Shown here: positions 7,278 to 15,449 of the stretch, in pieces
Position numbering within the stretch: position 1 is the stretch's first letter
Layout: every line of letters starts with the position of its first letter
Assembly: GCF_024519725.1 (NCBI RefSeq)
Contig: NZ_JALJRK010000020.1
Coordinates: forward strand, 11,325 to 75,324
Direction: 5' to 3'
DNA from: Microvirga sp. Mcv34
Lineage (GTDB): Bacteria; Pseudomonadota; Alphaproteobacteria; Rhizobiales; Beijerinckiaceae
DNA: 64,000 nucleotides
Notes under the pieces: model-generated
Told to the model about the DNA's origin: nothing
Seen by the model: the letters and a program-made list of their open reading frames with translations, nothing else
The model's database searches: none
Program-made: the position numbers and the translations under genes

Positions 7278-7327
7278 GTGGTTGAATATGCACGCATGGC
7301 TCGAAACATTCAACCGATTGGTTTAAT
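7268..7327. promoter_or_regulatory. Two ArsR operator palindromes
   Basis: Site 1: ATTCAACCA (7268-7276), two bases, TGGTTGAAT (7279-7287), a perfect mirror overlapping the arsR start codon. Site 2: ATTCAACCG (7308-7316), two bases, TGGTTTAAT (7319-7327). Identical geometry implies one dimeric regulator, most simply the ArsR protein itself. Confidence 0.7.
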
Positions 7328-7570
7328 ATTCTTCGCCATACGGCGGGGTCTGCGAGACCGGAGCACGGGAGGGCATCTCCGGCCGGGGCGGCGGTCGCGG
7401 GTCGGGAAGGCTACGAAGCGTCAAAGCGAAAGCGAGCGGGGCAGCGGCCGTTCTCTCCGCCGGCCTCGCTTCGTGTCATCCGGCATCGCTTGCCGCGACA
7501 GCGGTTTCCGCTTTTCTCGCGCGGCGTTTCAGGCGGGACGACCTGCATGGCGCCCTCGCCGGGGGAGGGC

Positions 7571-7628
7571 GCGTGCCGTCCGGCCGGGATCCCGGATCAG
7601 GGCTCGCGCCGAACCCGGGATGACGGTC
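7571..7628. repeat. Intergenic REP-like sequence
   Basis: Holds GTGCCGTCCGGCC, GGGATCCCGGATC and AACCCGGGATGACGGTC, resembling the copy near 47555-47655. The rest of the gene-free stretch 7328-7641 is GC-rich, and I see no gene or clear signal in it. Confidence 0.45.
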
Positions 7629-7641
7629 GAACGTGAGACAA

Positions 7642-8124
7642 TCAGCGCTTCTCGGCGGTGTCGCTCTTCTCGCCTTTGGCGCCCTTGGCCTTGCTCGTCT
7701 TGCTCTTGCTGTGATCGCTGGAGCGGTTGACGTATTTGACCTTCTTGGGCTCGCCCCGGGCGTCCTGCTCGGCGCCGGATTCCTCACCCACGAGGCGCGC
7801 GGGCAGGAAGTGGCGGGCGGCTTCCGTCACCACGCCGGCGACGGCGCCGGCGGCCGTGTGGGTCAGGTCGGCACCTTCCGCGCCGGCCTGGGCGGCGGCG
7901 GATCCGGCCTTCTTGGCCGCGCGGGTCTTGGTGAGGGCGGCGGCGGCCGCGCCCGCGGCGGCGATCAGGGCATCGGCCAGGATTTCGCGGCCGAGATCCG
8001 AGTTGATGAGGTCCATGAGGCCGGACTTCTTCGCCGTCTTCGCCAGCTGCGTCCCGGGGCTCTTCTTCGCTTTCGAGCCGGACTTCTTGTCTTTGTCCTT
8101 AGCCTTGTCCTTGGCCTTCGCCAT
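7642..8124 (-). CDS. Lysine/alanine-rich basic protein, 160 aa
   Basis: Starts MAKAKDKAKDKDKK at 8124, chosen because AGGAG lies 6 bases upstream with another ATG between. Both ends are extremely rich in Lys, Ala and Ser (N-terminal residues about 1-30; C-terminal SKSKTSKAKGAKGEKS). They flank a helical core (LMDLINSDLGREILADALIAAAGAAAAALTK) that might be amphipathic or membrane-associated. The tails resemble histone-H1-like nucleic-acid-binding extensions. It follows hisS on the same strand after a short gap. I do not recognise a named family; a nucleoid- or RNA-associated role is a guess from composition only. Confidence 0.6.
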   Translation of the reverse strand: MAKAKDKAKDKDKKSGSKAKKSPGTQLAKTAKKSGLMDLINSDLGREILADALIAAAGAAAAALTKTRAAKKAGSAAAQAGAEGADLTHTAAGAVAGVVTEAARHFLPARLVGEESGAEQDARGEPKKVKYVNRSSDHSKSKTSKAKGAKGEKSDTAEKR

Positions 8125-8163
8125 GTTCATCTCCTGATGGTCAAGCTTCCGGAACAACCCATA

Positions 8164-8182
8164 TGGAACCACAGGGGTTCCA
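8164..8182 (-). terminator. Possible hairpin after hisS
   Basis: TGGAACC (8164-8170) pairs perfectly with GGTTCCA (8176-8182) across a 5-base loop, 12 bases after the hisS stop. There is no T run on the minus side, so termination is uncertain. Confidence 0.35.
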
Positions 8183-8193
8183 AAAGGCCAAGC

Positions 8194-9759
8194 TCATCCG
8201 AAATGGCGGGCCAGGACGTCGCGAACGGCCTTGACGAGATCGGTCTCGGGCACGGAGAACTGGGCCGGGCGGGCGGCCTTCCATTCCTCGTTGGACGCGA
8301 TGGCCCCGGCCGCCTTGGCGCCTTCGATCAGGTCCTTGATCTCGACCTCGCCGCGCTCGCGCTCGTTGGAGCCCTGGATCACCACGCAGGGGCTCTGGCG
8401 CCGGTCGGCATATTTCATCTGCGCCTTCATGCCCGAGGAGCCGAGATAGAGCTCGGCCCGGATGCCGGCCTGGCGCAGGGTCGAGACCATGCGCTGGTAG
8501 GCGGCGACCTGGTCCTTGTCCATGACGAGCACCACCACCGGGCCGGGCTTCTCGGCGCCGGACACGATGGGGCTCTTGATCATCTGGAGCGCCGAGAGCA
8601 GACGCGAGACGCCGATGGAGAAGCCGGTCGCCGGAACCGGCTCGGAGCGGAAGCGCCCCACGAGGCCGTCATAGCGCCCGCCGCCGCCCACCGAGCCGAA
8701 GCGCACCGGGCGCCCGTCCTCGTCCTGCACCTGGAAGGTCAGCTCGGCCTCGTAGACCGGGCCGGTATAGTATTCGAGGCCGCGCACGACCGAGGGGTCG
8801 ATAAGTATCCGACCGTCATCATAGCCTGCTGCAGCAGCTAGCTCGGCTATTTGACGCAACTCATTAACGCCTTCTTTAAAGATGGGGCTGGACCCATAAG
8901 CGTTATCCATCGCGGAAAGCATATCAAGCTCATAGGCCTCAGAGCCATCATCAGGCGCTAATCGTAAAGTTGGATTAACCCGGTTGATACTGCTCTCGGA
9001 TAATCCAATGGGTTTGCTTCTCAACGTTACGAACCAGATTAAGCGGTTGATTTGGCCAGCCGTCAGATTTGCACCTGGAGTGATATCTCCGCTTTCATCA
9101 ACTCGCTCCTTGCCAAGCAAAGCGCGAACTCCTGATTCCCCAAGGCGATCGTACTTATCTAGTGCTCGCAGAACGGTTAGACGCTGATCTGCCTTATCCT
9201 CGCCTCCAAGTCCGATGGCTTCCATGACACCATCGAGAACCTTGCGGTTGTTAACCTTGATCACGTAGTCGCCCCGCTTGAGGCCGAGCTTCTCCATCGT
9301 GTCGGCGGCCATCATGCAGATCTCCGCGTCAGCCGCCACGGAGGCGGCGCCCACCGTGTCGGCGTCGAACTGCATGAACTGGCGGAAGCGGCCCGGGCCC
9401 GGCTTCTCGTTGCGGAACACCCAGCCGACGCGATAGCTGCGATAGGGCTTGGGCAGGGCGTCGAAGTTCTCGGCCACGTAGCGGGCCAGCGGCGCCGTCA
9501 GGTCGTAGCGCAGCGACAGCCATTGCTCGTCGTCGTCCTGAAACGAGAACACACCCTCGTTGGGCCGGTCCTGGTCGGGCAGGAACTTGCCGAGGGAATC
9601 CGTGTACTCGACGAAGGGGGTCTCGACGCCCTCGAAGCCGTAGAGCTCGTAGGACTCGCGGATCGCCGCCAGCATGCGCTCGGTGGCGGCGAGGTCGGCG
9701 GGATTGCGGTCGGCAAAGCCGCGCGGCGCGCGGGCCTTGATTTTGTCGGCCTTGGACAT
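8194..9759 (-). CDS. hisS: Histidine--tRNA ligase
   Basis: Charges tRNA-His with histidine in the cytoplasm (class II aminoacyl-tRNA synthetase, homodimer). Visible landmarks: motif 2 ([20 protein letters not shown]), the histidine A signature [12 protein letters not shown], the [14 protein letters not shown] block, motif 3 ([13 protein letters not shown]), and a C-terminal anticodon-binding domain ([14 protein letters not shown] onward). The start at 9759 ([14 protein letters not shown]) gives 521 residues; the frame extends further upstream but that part is not family-like. Residues about 170-320 are encoded by DNA of roughly 50 % GC, whereas the flanks reach about 70 %. The protein is nevertheless intact and family-like throughout. 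Confidence 0.95.
   Translation of the reverse strand: MSKADKIKARAPRGFADRNPADLAATERMLAAIRESYELYGFEGVETPFVEYTDSLGKFLPDQDRPNEGVFSFQDDDEQWLSLRYDLTAPLARYVAENFDALPKPYRSYRVGWVFRNEKPGPGRFRQFMQFDADTVGAASVAADAEICMMAADTMEKLGLKRGDYVIKVNNRKVLDGVMEAIGLGGEDKADQRLTVLRALDKYDRLGESGVRALLGKERVDESGDITPGANLTAGQINRLIWFVTLRSKPIGLSESSINRVNPTLRLAPDDGSEAYELDMLSAMDNAYGSSPIFKEGVNELRQIAELAAAAGYDDGRILIDPSVVRGLEYYTGPVYEAELTFQVQDEDGRPVRFGSVGGGGRYDGLVGRFRSEPVPATGFSIGVSRLLSALQMIKSPIVSGAEKPGPVVVLVMDKDQVAAYQRMVSTLRQAGIRAELYLGSSGMKAQMKYADRRQSPCVVIQGSNERERGEVEIKDLIEGAKAAGAIASNEEWKAARPAQFSVPETDLVKAVRDVLARHFG
8797..9250. other. Low-GC mosaic segment inside hisS
   Basis: Hand counts of consecutive 60-base lines give 45-55 % GC here, against 73 % in the line just before. 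Codons ending in A or T are common inside and rare outside. The segment covers the HisRS insertion region and stops at the conserved RGLEYY motif, as expected if homologous recombination replaced it. Confidence 0.7.
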
Positions 9760-9831
9760 GGTTTTACAGCAGCCGTTGAATTGGGAAAAACGTGCTGCGG
9801 TCCTACTCCCTGCGGCCGGGAGGGGCAAGGC

Positions 9832-10422
9832 TTATGCAGATGCCGGAGCCGTAAGCCCTGCAAGAATATCCGCCGCCGAGCGGACGCGAGCCACGCGGGG
9901 CAGAATCTTGTCGATGGAGAAGCGGTGCATGTCGGCATCGATGCTGGAAGAGGCATCCTCCGCGACGATGGCCGAATAGCTGTGCTGCCAGGCATCCCGC
10001 GCCGTGGATTCGACTCCGAAATTGGTCATGACGCCGCCGATAACGATCGTCGAAATGCCCCTGCGCCGGAGCTGAAGATCGAGTTCCGTACCGTGGAAGG
10101 CGCTCCAATGGCGCTTGGTGATGACCACATCGGATTCGACATCGAAGTCGCGGGAGAATGCGAGGGCTTCCGGAGACAACCCGCCTTCAGGCAGGGGCAG
10201 AGCCACGTCCACCGGTTGGCGCAGGGCATCGGCGTAGCCTGGCGAGAAGGCTGCGCGTGTCAGAATGATCGTGCCGCCAGCCTTCTTCAGACCGCGCGCC
10301 AGACGGCATGCCTGGCCCACGACCGTCGAGGCCTGATGCGGTGCGAGCGGCATCCCGAGCGTCCAGTTCTGCAGATCGATCAGGATAAGGGCAGTGCGGC
10401 GCGCATCAAGATCGTTCAGCAT
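9832..10422 (-). CDS. Isochorismatase-family (YecD-like) hydrolase, 196 aa
   Basis: Cysteine-hydrolase fold: TALILIDLQNWTLG with the catalytic-position Asp (residue 16), VVITKRHWSAFHGTELD holding the Lys, and IVIGGVMTNFGVESTARDA where the nucleophile normally sits. In most members that last motif reads TnxCVxxTA; here the Cys position is Gly, as I recall for YecD-like proteins, so classical amidase chemistry is doubtful. It lies 72 bases upstream of hisS on the same strand and is divergent from a TetR gene whose operators fill the shared promoter, suggesting TetR control. The substrate is unknown. Confidence 0.8.
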   Translation of the reverse strand: MLNDLDARRTALILIDLQNWTLGMPLAPHQASTVVGQACRLARGLKKAGGTIILTRAAFSPGYADALRQPVDVALPLPEGGLSPEALAFSRDFDVESDVVITKRHWSAFHGTELDLQLRRRGISTIVIGGVMTNFGVESTARDAWQHSYSAIVAEDASSSIDADMHRFSIDKILPRVARVRSAADILAGLTAPASA

Positions 10423-10483
10423 GGTGTGGCCCTGAAGTAAGAGAGAGATAGACAGGAGTTTCCACCCAAGTCAGCGGCATATA

Positions 10484-10529
10484 TATGAGACCATCCTCAT
10501 AAAGTGATTTATATGAGCATATCCTCACA
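10484..10529. promoter_or_regulatory. Paired TetR operator sites
   Basis: TATGAG-N6-CTCATA (10484-10501) and TATGAG-N6-CTCACA (10512-10529) repeat with the same spacing. The second covers the tetR start codon. The sites lie between divergent hydrolase and tetR genes, so one protein could regulate both. Confidence 0.7.
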
Positions 10530-11145
10530 AAAAGCAAGCAGGGCGGCCGATGCCACTCCGCGTACTCCCCAGCGAAAGCGGGGGCGCGAGCGCGTGACCG
10601 CTCTCCTGAAGGCGGGGGCCGAGGTGTTCTCCGAGAAAGGCTATGATGCGGCGACGATGACGGAGATCGCGGCCCGGGCCGGTGCGTCCATCGGCTCGCT
10701 CTATCAGTTCTTCCCCACCAAGGAGCTTCTGGCGAAGGCGCTGCACGAGGCCTATCTCGCCGATCTCTCGTCCATGCTGGAAGAATTGCGATCCGATGTT
10801 TCGGGCCGGGGCGCCGCCGGAATGGCGGACCGGCTGTTCGACGGGCTGCTTGCTTTCCTGGCCGAGCGTCCGGCCTTCAGTGCTCTCGCGGAAAGGCGCG
10901 ACATCGACAAGGAGCAGAAGAGCCGGACAGGCGCTGCGATGCGGCAGCGGATTGCCGGCTTGCTTGCTGCTGCGTCGCCGCCCTTTCCTGAGCCTCGCCG
11001 TGAGGCCATGGCGGCTATCGTGCTGCAGTTGATGAAAGTCGCGGTTTCCCTCAGCTCCGAAGAGGATTCGGAACGGCGCCACGCCATTCAGGCCGAGTTG
11101 CGGCAGATGCTGAAAGGCCACCTGAACGGTGTCCAGGTGGCCTGA
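10513..11145 (+). CDS. TetR/AcrR-family transcriptional regulator, 210 aa
   Basis: N-terminal HTH of the TetR type: RVTALLKAGAEVFSEKGYD, MTEIAARAGASIGSLYQFF and PTKELLAKALHEAYL (about residues 20-70). A C-terminal helical ligand pocket follows (RLFDGLLAFLAERPAF and onward). The N-terminal tail is rich in Arg/Lys. I use the ATG at 10513; a GTG at 10504 is also in frame. Two TATGAG-N6-CTCAYA sites overlap the start, which fits autorepression and control of the divergent YecD-like hydrolase. The ligand is unknown. It converges on the aminotransferase gene 20 bases away. Confidence 0.85.
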   Translation: MSISSQKASRAADATPRTPQRKRGRERVTALLKAGAEVFSEKGYDAATMTEIAARAGASIGSLYQFFPTKELLAKALHEAYLADLSSMLEELRSDVSGRGAAGMADRLFDGLLAFLAERPAFSALAERRDIDKEQKSRTGAAMRQRIAGLLAAASPPFPEPRREAMAAIVLQLMKVAVSLSSEEDSERRHAIQAELRQMLKGHLNGVQVA

Positions 11146-11164
11146 AAGTTAGGTCTCGACAGCC

Positions 11165-12517
11165 TCAAGCCACCGCCCTGATCACCTTGGTGAGCTTGTC
11201 GACGATCTCGCCGATCTGCTCCTCGGTGATGATGAGGGGCGGGGAGAGGGCGATGGTGTCGCCGGTGATGCGCATCATCAGGCCGTATTCCTGGAAGGCG
11301 CGGTCCATGGCCTCGAAGGCGCGCTTGCCCACCGCGTCGGGACGCGAGGCGAGGTCGATGGCGGCCACGAGTCCGATGGTGCGGATGTCGAGCACGTTCG
11401 GCAGGTCCTTCAGCGCGTGGATCGCATCGGCCCAGACCGGCTCCAGGGCCCGGGCGCGCTCGAACAGCTTCTCGTCCCGGTAGACGTCCTGGGTGGCCAG
11501 CGCCGCCGCGCAGGCGAGCGGGTGGCCGGAATAGGTGTAGCCGTGGAACAGCTCGATCACGTGCTCTGGGCCGTTCATGAAGGTGTCGTAGAGCCCCTCG
11601 CGCACCAGCACGCCGCCCATGGGAACGGTGCCGGAATTCACCCCCTTGGCGAAGGTGATCATGTCCGGGATCACGCCGTAGCGCTCGGCCGCGAAGGCGG
11701 TGCCGAGGCGGCCGAAGCCCGAGATCACCTCGTCGAAGATGAGCAGGATGCCGTGCTTGTCGCAGATCTCGCGCAGGCGCTTGAGATAGCCCTTCGGCGG
11801 CGGCAGCACGCCCGTGGAACCGGCCATCGGCTCGACGATGACGGCCGCGATCGTCGAGGCGTCGTGGAGCGCCACGATGCGCTCCAGCTCGTCCGCCAGG
11901 TGCGCGCCCCATTCGGGCTCGCCGCGGGAGAAGGCCTGCTCGGCCCGGTTATAGGTGTGGGGAAGGTGGTCGACTCCCGCCAGAAGGGTGCCGAAGAACT
12001 GCCGGTTCTTGACGATGCCGCCCACCGAGATGCCGCCGAAGCCGACGCCGTGATAGCCGCGCTCGCGGCCGATGAGGCGCGTCTTGCTGCCCTGGCCCTT
12101 CACGTTCCAATAGGCGAGCGCCACCTTGAGCGCCGTATCCACGGCCTCGGAGCCCGAGTTGCAGAAGAACACGTGGTTCAGGTCGCCCGGCGCGAGCCCT
12201 GCCAGGCGCGACGCGAGGGTGAAGCCGCCCGCATGGCCGAACTGGAAGGCGGGCGAGTAATCGAGCTCCTGCGCCTGGGCCTGGATGGCGGCGGTGATCT
12301 CGTCCCGGTTATGGCCGGCGTTGCAGCACCAGAGCCCGGCGGCCCCGTCGATCACCTCCCGGCCGTCGGGGGTGTAGTAGTACATGCCCTTGGCGCGGGC
12401 GATCATCCGGGGGCGCTGCTTGAACGAGCGGTTGGCCGTGAACGGAAGCCACCAGGCATCCAGGTCGTTGGGTGCAATGAGGTCGTTGGCGGCTCTGGAT
12501 GTCTGTGCGGTCATCAT
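11165..12517 (-). CDS. Class III omega-amino acid--pyruvate aminotransferase, 450 aa
   Basis: PLP-dependent fold type I enzyme. Near the N-terminus is WWLPFTANRSFKQRPRM, typical of beta-alanine/omega-amino-acid:pyruvate transaminases. CNSGSEAVDTALKVA binds the cofactor phosphate, LIFDEVISGFGRLG carries the PLP-contacting Asp, and TFAKGVNSG the Schiff-base lysine (K291). Length matches the family. These enzymes move amino groups from beta-alanine, diamines or similar donors to pyruvate. Two adjacent ATG codons begin the frame (12517, 12514). It converges with tetR, and the copper-chaperone-like gene lies 99 bases upstream on the same strand, which may be chance. Exact donor specificity cannot be read from the sequence. 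Confidence 0.88.
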   Translation of the reverse strand: MMTAQTSRAANDLIAPNDLDAWWLPFTANRSFKQRPRMIARAKGMYYYTPDGREVIDGAAGLWCCNAGHNRDEITAAIQAQAQELDYSPAFQFGHAGGFTLASRLAGLAPGDLNHVFFCNSGSEAVDTALKVALAYWNVKGQGSKTRLIGRERGYHGVGFGGISVGGIVKNRQFFGTLLAGVDHLPHTYNRAEQAFSRGEPEWGAHLADELERIVALHDASTIAAVIVEPMAGSTGVLPPPKGYLKRLREICDKHGILLIFDEVISGFGRLGTAFAAERYGVIPDMITFAKGVNSGTVPMGGVLVREGLYDTFMNGPEHVIELFHGYTYSGHPLACAAALATQDVYRDEKLFERARALEPVWADAIHALKDLPNVLDIRTIGLVAAIDLASRPDAVGKRAFEAMDRAFQEYGLMMRITGDTIALSPPLIITEEQIGEIVDKLTKVIRAVA

Positions 12518-12616
12518 GGTCCCCGAAGAAGGCTGATGGGCGGGAGCCTATCAGCCGTCTCGGGGCGCCGCAAAAGGAACTTTCGGCAGAGCTATGAACC
12601 GGATGCAGGGCTCCGC

Positions 12617-12838
12617 TCAACCGGTCATGGCGCGGGCCTCATAGCCGGCCGCGTCGAGGGCGCGCGCGACCTCGACGCTCTGCGCCCGGGTCGTCACGTG
12701 CACGCGGCCATGGTCGAGGTCCACGTCCACCGTGGCGCCGGGATCGAGGCGCTGGATGGCCTTGGTCACCGAGGCGACGCAGCCCTGGCAGGTCATGCCG
12801 TCGACCTGCATCAGCAGGTCCTTTCGAGGTTCTTCCAT
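12617..12838 (-). CDS. Heavy-metal-associated (CopZ-like) protein, 73 aa
   Basis: A single HMA domain of ferredoxin-like fold. MTCQGC (C17, C20) is the metal-binding loop, followed by SVTKAIQRLDPGATVDVDL and RVHVTT, ending ALDAAGYEARAM. Such proteins ferry Cu(I) to P-type ATPases or are fragments of regulatory systems. ATG 12838 is preferred because GGAAAGG lies 8 bases upstream; a TTG at 12844 is less likely. No copper ATPase is found nearby, so its partner must be elsewhere. Confidence 0.85.
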   Translation of the reverse strand: MEEPRKDLLMQVDGMTCQGCVASVTKAIQRLDPGATVDVDLDHGRVHVTTRAQSVEVARALDAAGYEARAMTG

Positions 12839-13016
12839 CGACAATGCCTTTCCATTCCGCCGCAGAATTCAGCGGATCTCACGGGCGGGAAACGCGCGAT
12901 CGCGAAATAATATCCATTTCGGAAAGACGAAACTTGCCCCGCGAGTCGCGCTGATTCATTGTCTGTTAACACACTGATTCGCGCACATTTGCCGAGCCAG
13001 GGGAGCGGGGGCACCC

Positions 13017-14285
13017 ATGGTGACGAACACAAAGAACATTCCTGTCCTGAAGGGCGGGAAAACGACGCTGCTTGCCTTCACGCCGGCGATTCTGACGGCC
13101 GTGGTTTCGGCCTGGGTGCCGCTGGAGACAGGCCATATCCTGCCGGTTTTCGGCTTCCTGGTCATGGCCGTCTTTTTCGGCCTCGTCATCCTGTGGTGGC
13201 AGGCCGAGACGGCGCGGCAGGCCAGGAGTCTGCAACCGGTCACCTTCGATCCGGAGGAGCCGGCTCGGGCCACGCCGCTCGTCGTGCGTCCGCCTGTGCG
13301 GGCCGATAGCCCGGTCTCGGTCCTGCGCGAGCTGGCGATGTCCGCCGGCGCGCAGGTTTATGGGGCCGCGCCCGCTCCGGGGCGGGCGGAAACGGTGCCG
13401 CCTGCGCATTTCCCCGAGCCGTCCCTGCTGCCGTCCATGCGCCAGCCCTCGACCGAGGAGATCAGTCATGTGCGGCTGGTCAATCAGGCCTTCGAGGCTG
13501 ACCGGATCGAGCTGCACCTGCAGCCCGTGGTCTCGCTGCCGAAGCACAAGATCCGCTTCTACGAGGCCCTGGCCCGGCTGCGCCTCGCGGACGGAACCCT
13601 CCTGAGGCCGGCCGAATTCCTGCCGATCATCGAGGCGTCCGGCCGCGCATCGGCTTTCGACCGCCGGGTGCTGATGCGCACCATGGCCGTCGCCCGTCAT
13701 CTCGTGGCCCGCGGCAGCGAGGCCATCGTCGGCGTGAACCTCACGGCTCATTCCATCGCCGAGCCCGGCTTCCTGTGGTCCCTGGCCCGGTCGTTCGACG
13801 CCAGTCCCGACCTTCTCGGCAAGATCGTCCTGGAAATGTCGCAGCAGAGCTGGCGCTCTCTCGACGCGGATCACAGGGCGGCGCTCGCGGCCCTGCGTGA
13901 GCGAGGCGTGCCGTTCTCCCTCGACCGCGCGACCGATCTCCGGTTCGACCCGGTGAGGCTGGCCGATCTCGGCATCCGGTTCATGAAGCTGCCGGCGGAC
14001 CTCTTGATCGACGCCGCCGAGCGGGCCGATGGCCGCTATGCCGGACCGGAGCCCGACGTGCGCGACTTCGCCCCGGCGCTGCGCCGCCAGGGTATCCTGC
14101 TCATCGCCGACCGGGTCGAGGAGGAGAGCATGGTGCCGCTGCTCTGCGATCTCGGCGTGCCGCTGGCGCAAGGCTTCGCCTTCGCGGCCCCGCGTCCCGT
14201 CAAGCCGGAGATTGCCATCGAGCAGCCGGTTCAGCAATTCCCCGGCTTCGAAAACGCGCCGGAGCTTCTGCGGCAGGCCGGTTGA
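13017..14285 (+). CDS. Membrane-anchored EAL-domain protein, probably catalytically degenerate, 422 aa
   Basis: Two N-terminal membrane helices (about 18-36 and 43-63) precede a linker and an EAL (c-di-GMP phosphodiesterase-type) domain from about residue 155. YEALARL keeps E183-A-L, and GVNLTAHS and IVLEMSQ occupy the usual positions. The DDFG metal-binding motif is instead LDRATD, while the catalytic-lysine position survives in FMKLPADLL. Loss of the Asp pair suggests no hydrolysis; the protein may bind c-di-GMP or act by protein contact. It is a single gene with room for its own promoter in the 178 bases upstream. Confidence 0.8.
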   Translation: MVTNTKNIPVLKGGKTTLLAFTPAILTAVVSAWVPLETGHILPVFGFLVMAVFFGLVILWWQAETARQARSLQPVTFDPEEPARATPLVVRPPVRADSPVSVLRELAMSAGAQVYGAAPAPGRAETVPPAHFPEPSLLPSMRQPSTEEISHVRLVNQAFEADRIELHLQPVVSLPKHKIRFYEALARLRLADGTLLRPAEFLPIIEASGRASAFDRRVLMRTMAVARHLVARGSEAIVGVNLTAHSIAEPGFLWSLARSFDASPDLLGKIVLEMSQQSWRSLDADHRAALAALRERGVPFSLDRATDLRFDPVRLADLGIRFMKLPADLLIDAAERADGRYAGPEPDVRDFAPALRRQGILLIADRVEEESMVPLLCDLGVPLAQGFAFAAPRPVKPEIAIEQPVQQFPGFENAPELLRQAG

Positions 14286-14365
14286 AGCAAGCGCGAGGGT
14301 TGAGCATGCGATGACCCGAGGTCGTCGGTTTGACTTGACTTGCGCATCGTTTGGCGGGGAAAACC

Positions 14366-14390
14366 GGGCCACTTTTCACATACGTGGCCC
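14366..14390. other. Inverted repeat between EAL and HAD genes
   Basis: GGGCCAC (14366-14372) mirrors GTGGCCC (14384-14390), 33 bases before the HAD start. It could be a weak terminator for the EAL gene or a leader hairpin; no T run follows. Confidence 0.35.
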
Positions 14391-14422
14391 TTCGGGTCCG
14401 CACGATGCTCTGGTGAGACCCC

Positions 14423-15298
14423 ATGACCGCTTTGACCCGCCCGGCCCATGTCGAGGGCCTGCATGCTCTCGCCGATCGATACGATCTCGTCCTGTGCGAC
14501 GTCTGGGGCGTGCTGCACAACGGCGTCAAGGCCTATGAGGCGGCCAGCGATGCGCTCACGCGTTTTCGCGCCGGGGGAGGGCGGGTCGTTCTCGTGTCGA
14601 ACGCGCCGCGCCCCGGCGCCTCCGTGGGAACGCAGCTCGACGGGTTCGGGGTGCCGCGCACGGCCTACGACGCCATCGTCACCTCCGGCGACCTGACGCG
14701 GCTCGCCATCGAAGAGCGCATCGACAGGGTCGTCCACCATATCGGACCGCCGCGCGACATGCCGATCTACAACGGTCTCGATGTCCGTTTCGGCTCCGTC
14801 GAGGAGGCCGATTACGTGGTCTGCTCCGGTTTCGACAACGACGAGGAGGAGACGGTCGAGGATTATCGGCATCAGCTCGAAGCCATGCTGCGACGCGACC
14901 TGCTGATGGTCTGCGCCAACCCGGACCTCATCGTCGAACGCGGCCACATGATCCTGCCCTGCGCGGGAACCATCGCGCTCGCCTACGAGGAGATGGGCGG
15001 CAAGGTGTTCTATGCCGGCAAGCCCCATGGCCCCGTTTACGACCGGGCGCTCTCCGTCGCGGCCGAGCTGAGCGGTCGGGCCGTTCCGAAGGACAGGGTT
15101 CTCGCCGTCGGCGATGCCATCCGCACCGACATCGCCGGGGCCGTGGGCTACGGCATCGACTCGCTCATGATCGCCCGCGGCATCCATGCGGAGGAGCTGG
15201 GCCTTCACAAGGGTGACCTGGTCTCGGATCACGTGCAGGATTGGGTGGACCGTCAACCCGTCCAGCCGACCGCCTTCATGGAAGTTCTGGCTTGGTGA
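14423..15298 (+). CDS. HAD-superfamily class IIA hydrolase (TIGR01459 type), 291 aa
   Basis: HAD phosphatase motifs in order: LVLCDVWGVLHNG (nucleophile Asp and acid/base Asp replaced in the usual DxWGVL form), VVLVSNAPRP (motif II), FYAGKPHGPVYD (motif III Lys) and VLAVGDAIRTDIAGA (motif IV). The class IIA cap lies between. The DVWG form defines the TIGR01459 group found in Alphaproteobacteria, commonly just upstream of ribF, as here. A sugar-phosphate or nucleotide substrate is likely but not established. Confidence 0.85.
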   Translation: MTALTRPAHVEGLHALADRYDLVLCDVWGVLHNGVKAYEAASDALTRFRAGGGRVVLVSNAPRPGASVGTQLDGFGVPRTAYDAIVTSGDLTRLAIEERIDRVVHHIGPPRDMPIYNGLDVRFGSVEEADYVVCSGFDNDEEETVEDYRHQLEAMLRRDLLMVCANPDLIVERGHMILPCAGTIALAYEEMGGKVFYAGKPHGPVYDRALSVAAELSGRAVPKDRVLAVGDAIRTDIAGAVGYGIDSLMIARGIHAEELGLHKGDLVSDHVQDWVDRQPVQPTAFMEVLAW

Positions 15299-15319
15299 GG
15301 TCGGTCTAGGCCATCTCCA

Positions 15320-15407
15320 CGTCATCACCGGCCTCGTGCCGGTGATCTCGATTGGAAGAGCGCTGCGCTCCAGAGGATCGGGATGGCCGGCACAAGGCCG
15401 GCCATGA
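15320..15407. repeat. Two-armed palindromic intergenic repeat
   Basis: GTCATCACCGGCCTCGTGCC, a central GCGCTGCGCTCC segment, then ATGGCCGGCACAAGGCCGGC. The copy at 32262-32335 is the same element in reverse, sharing even the ATCTCGATTG stretch. Confidence 0.65.
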
Positions 15408-15449
15408 CGTCAGACGGTTCGATGATCCCACAAGAGGATCGAATCGCCC

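Noticed and set aside
7633..8841. A 402-codon plus-strand frame over the Ala/Lys-rich gene and the end of hisS
   Set aside because: It is the shadow of two minus-strand genes; no family-like segment.
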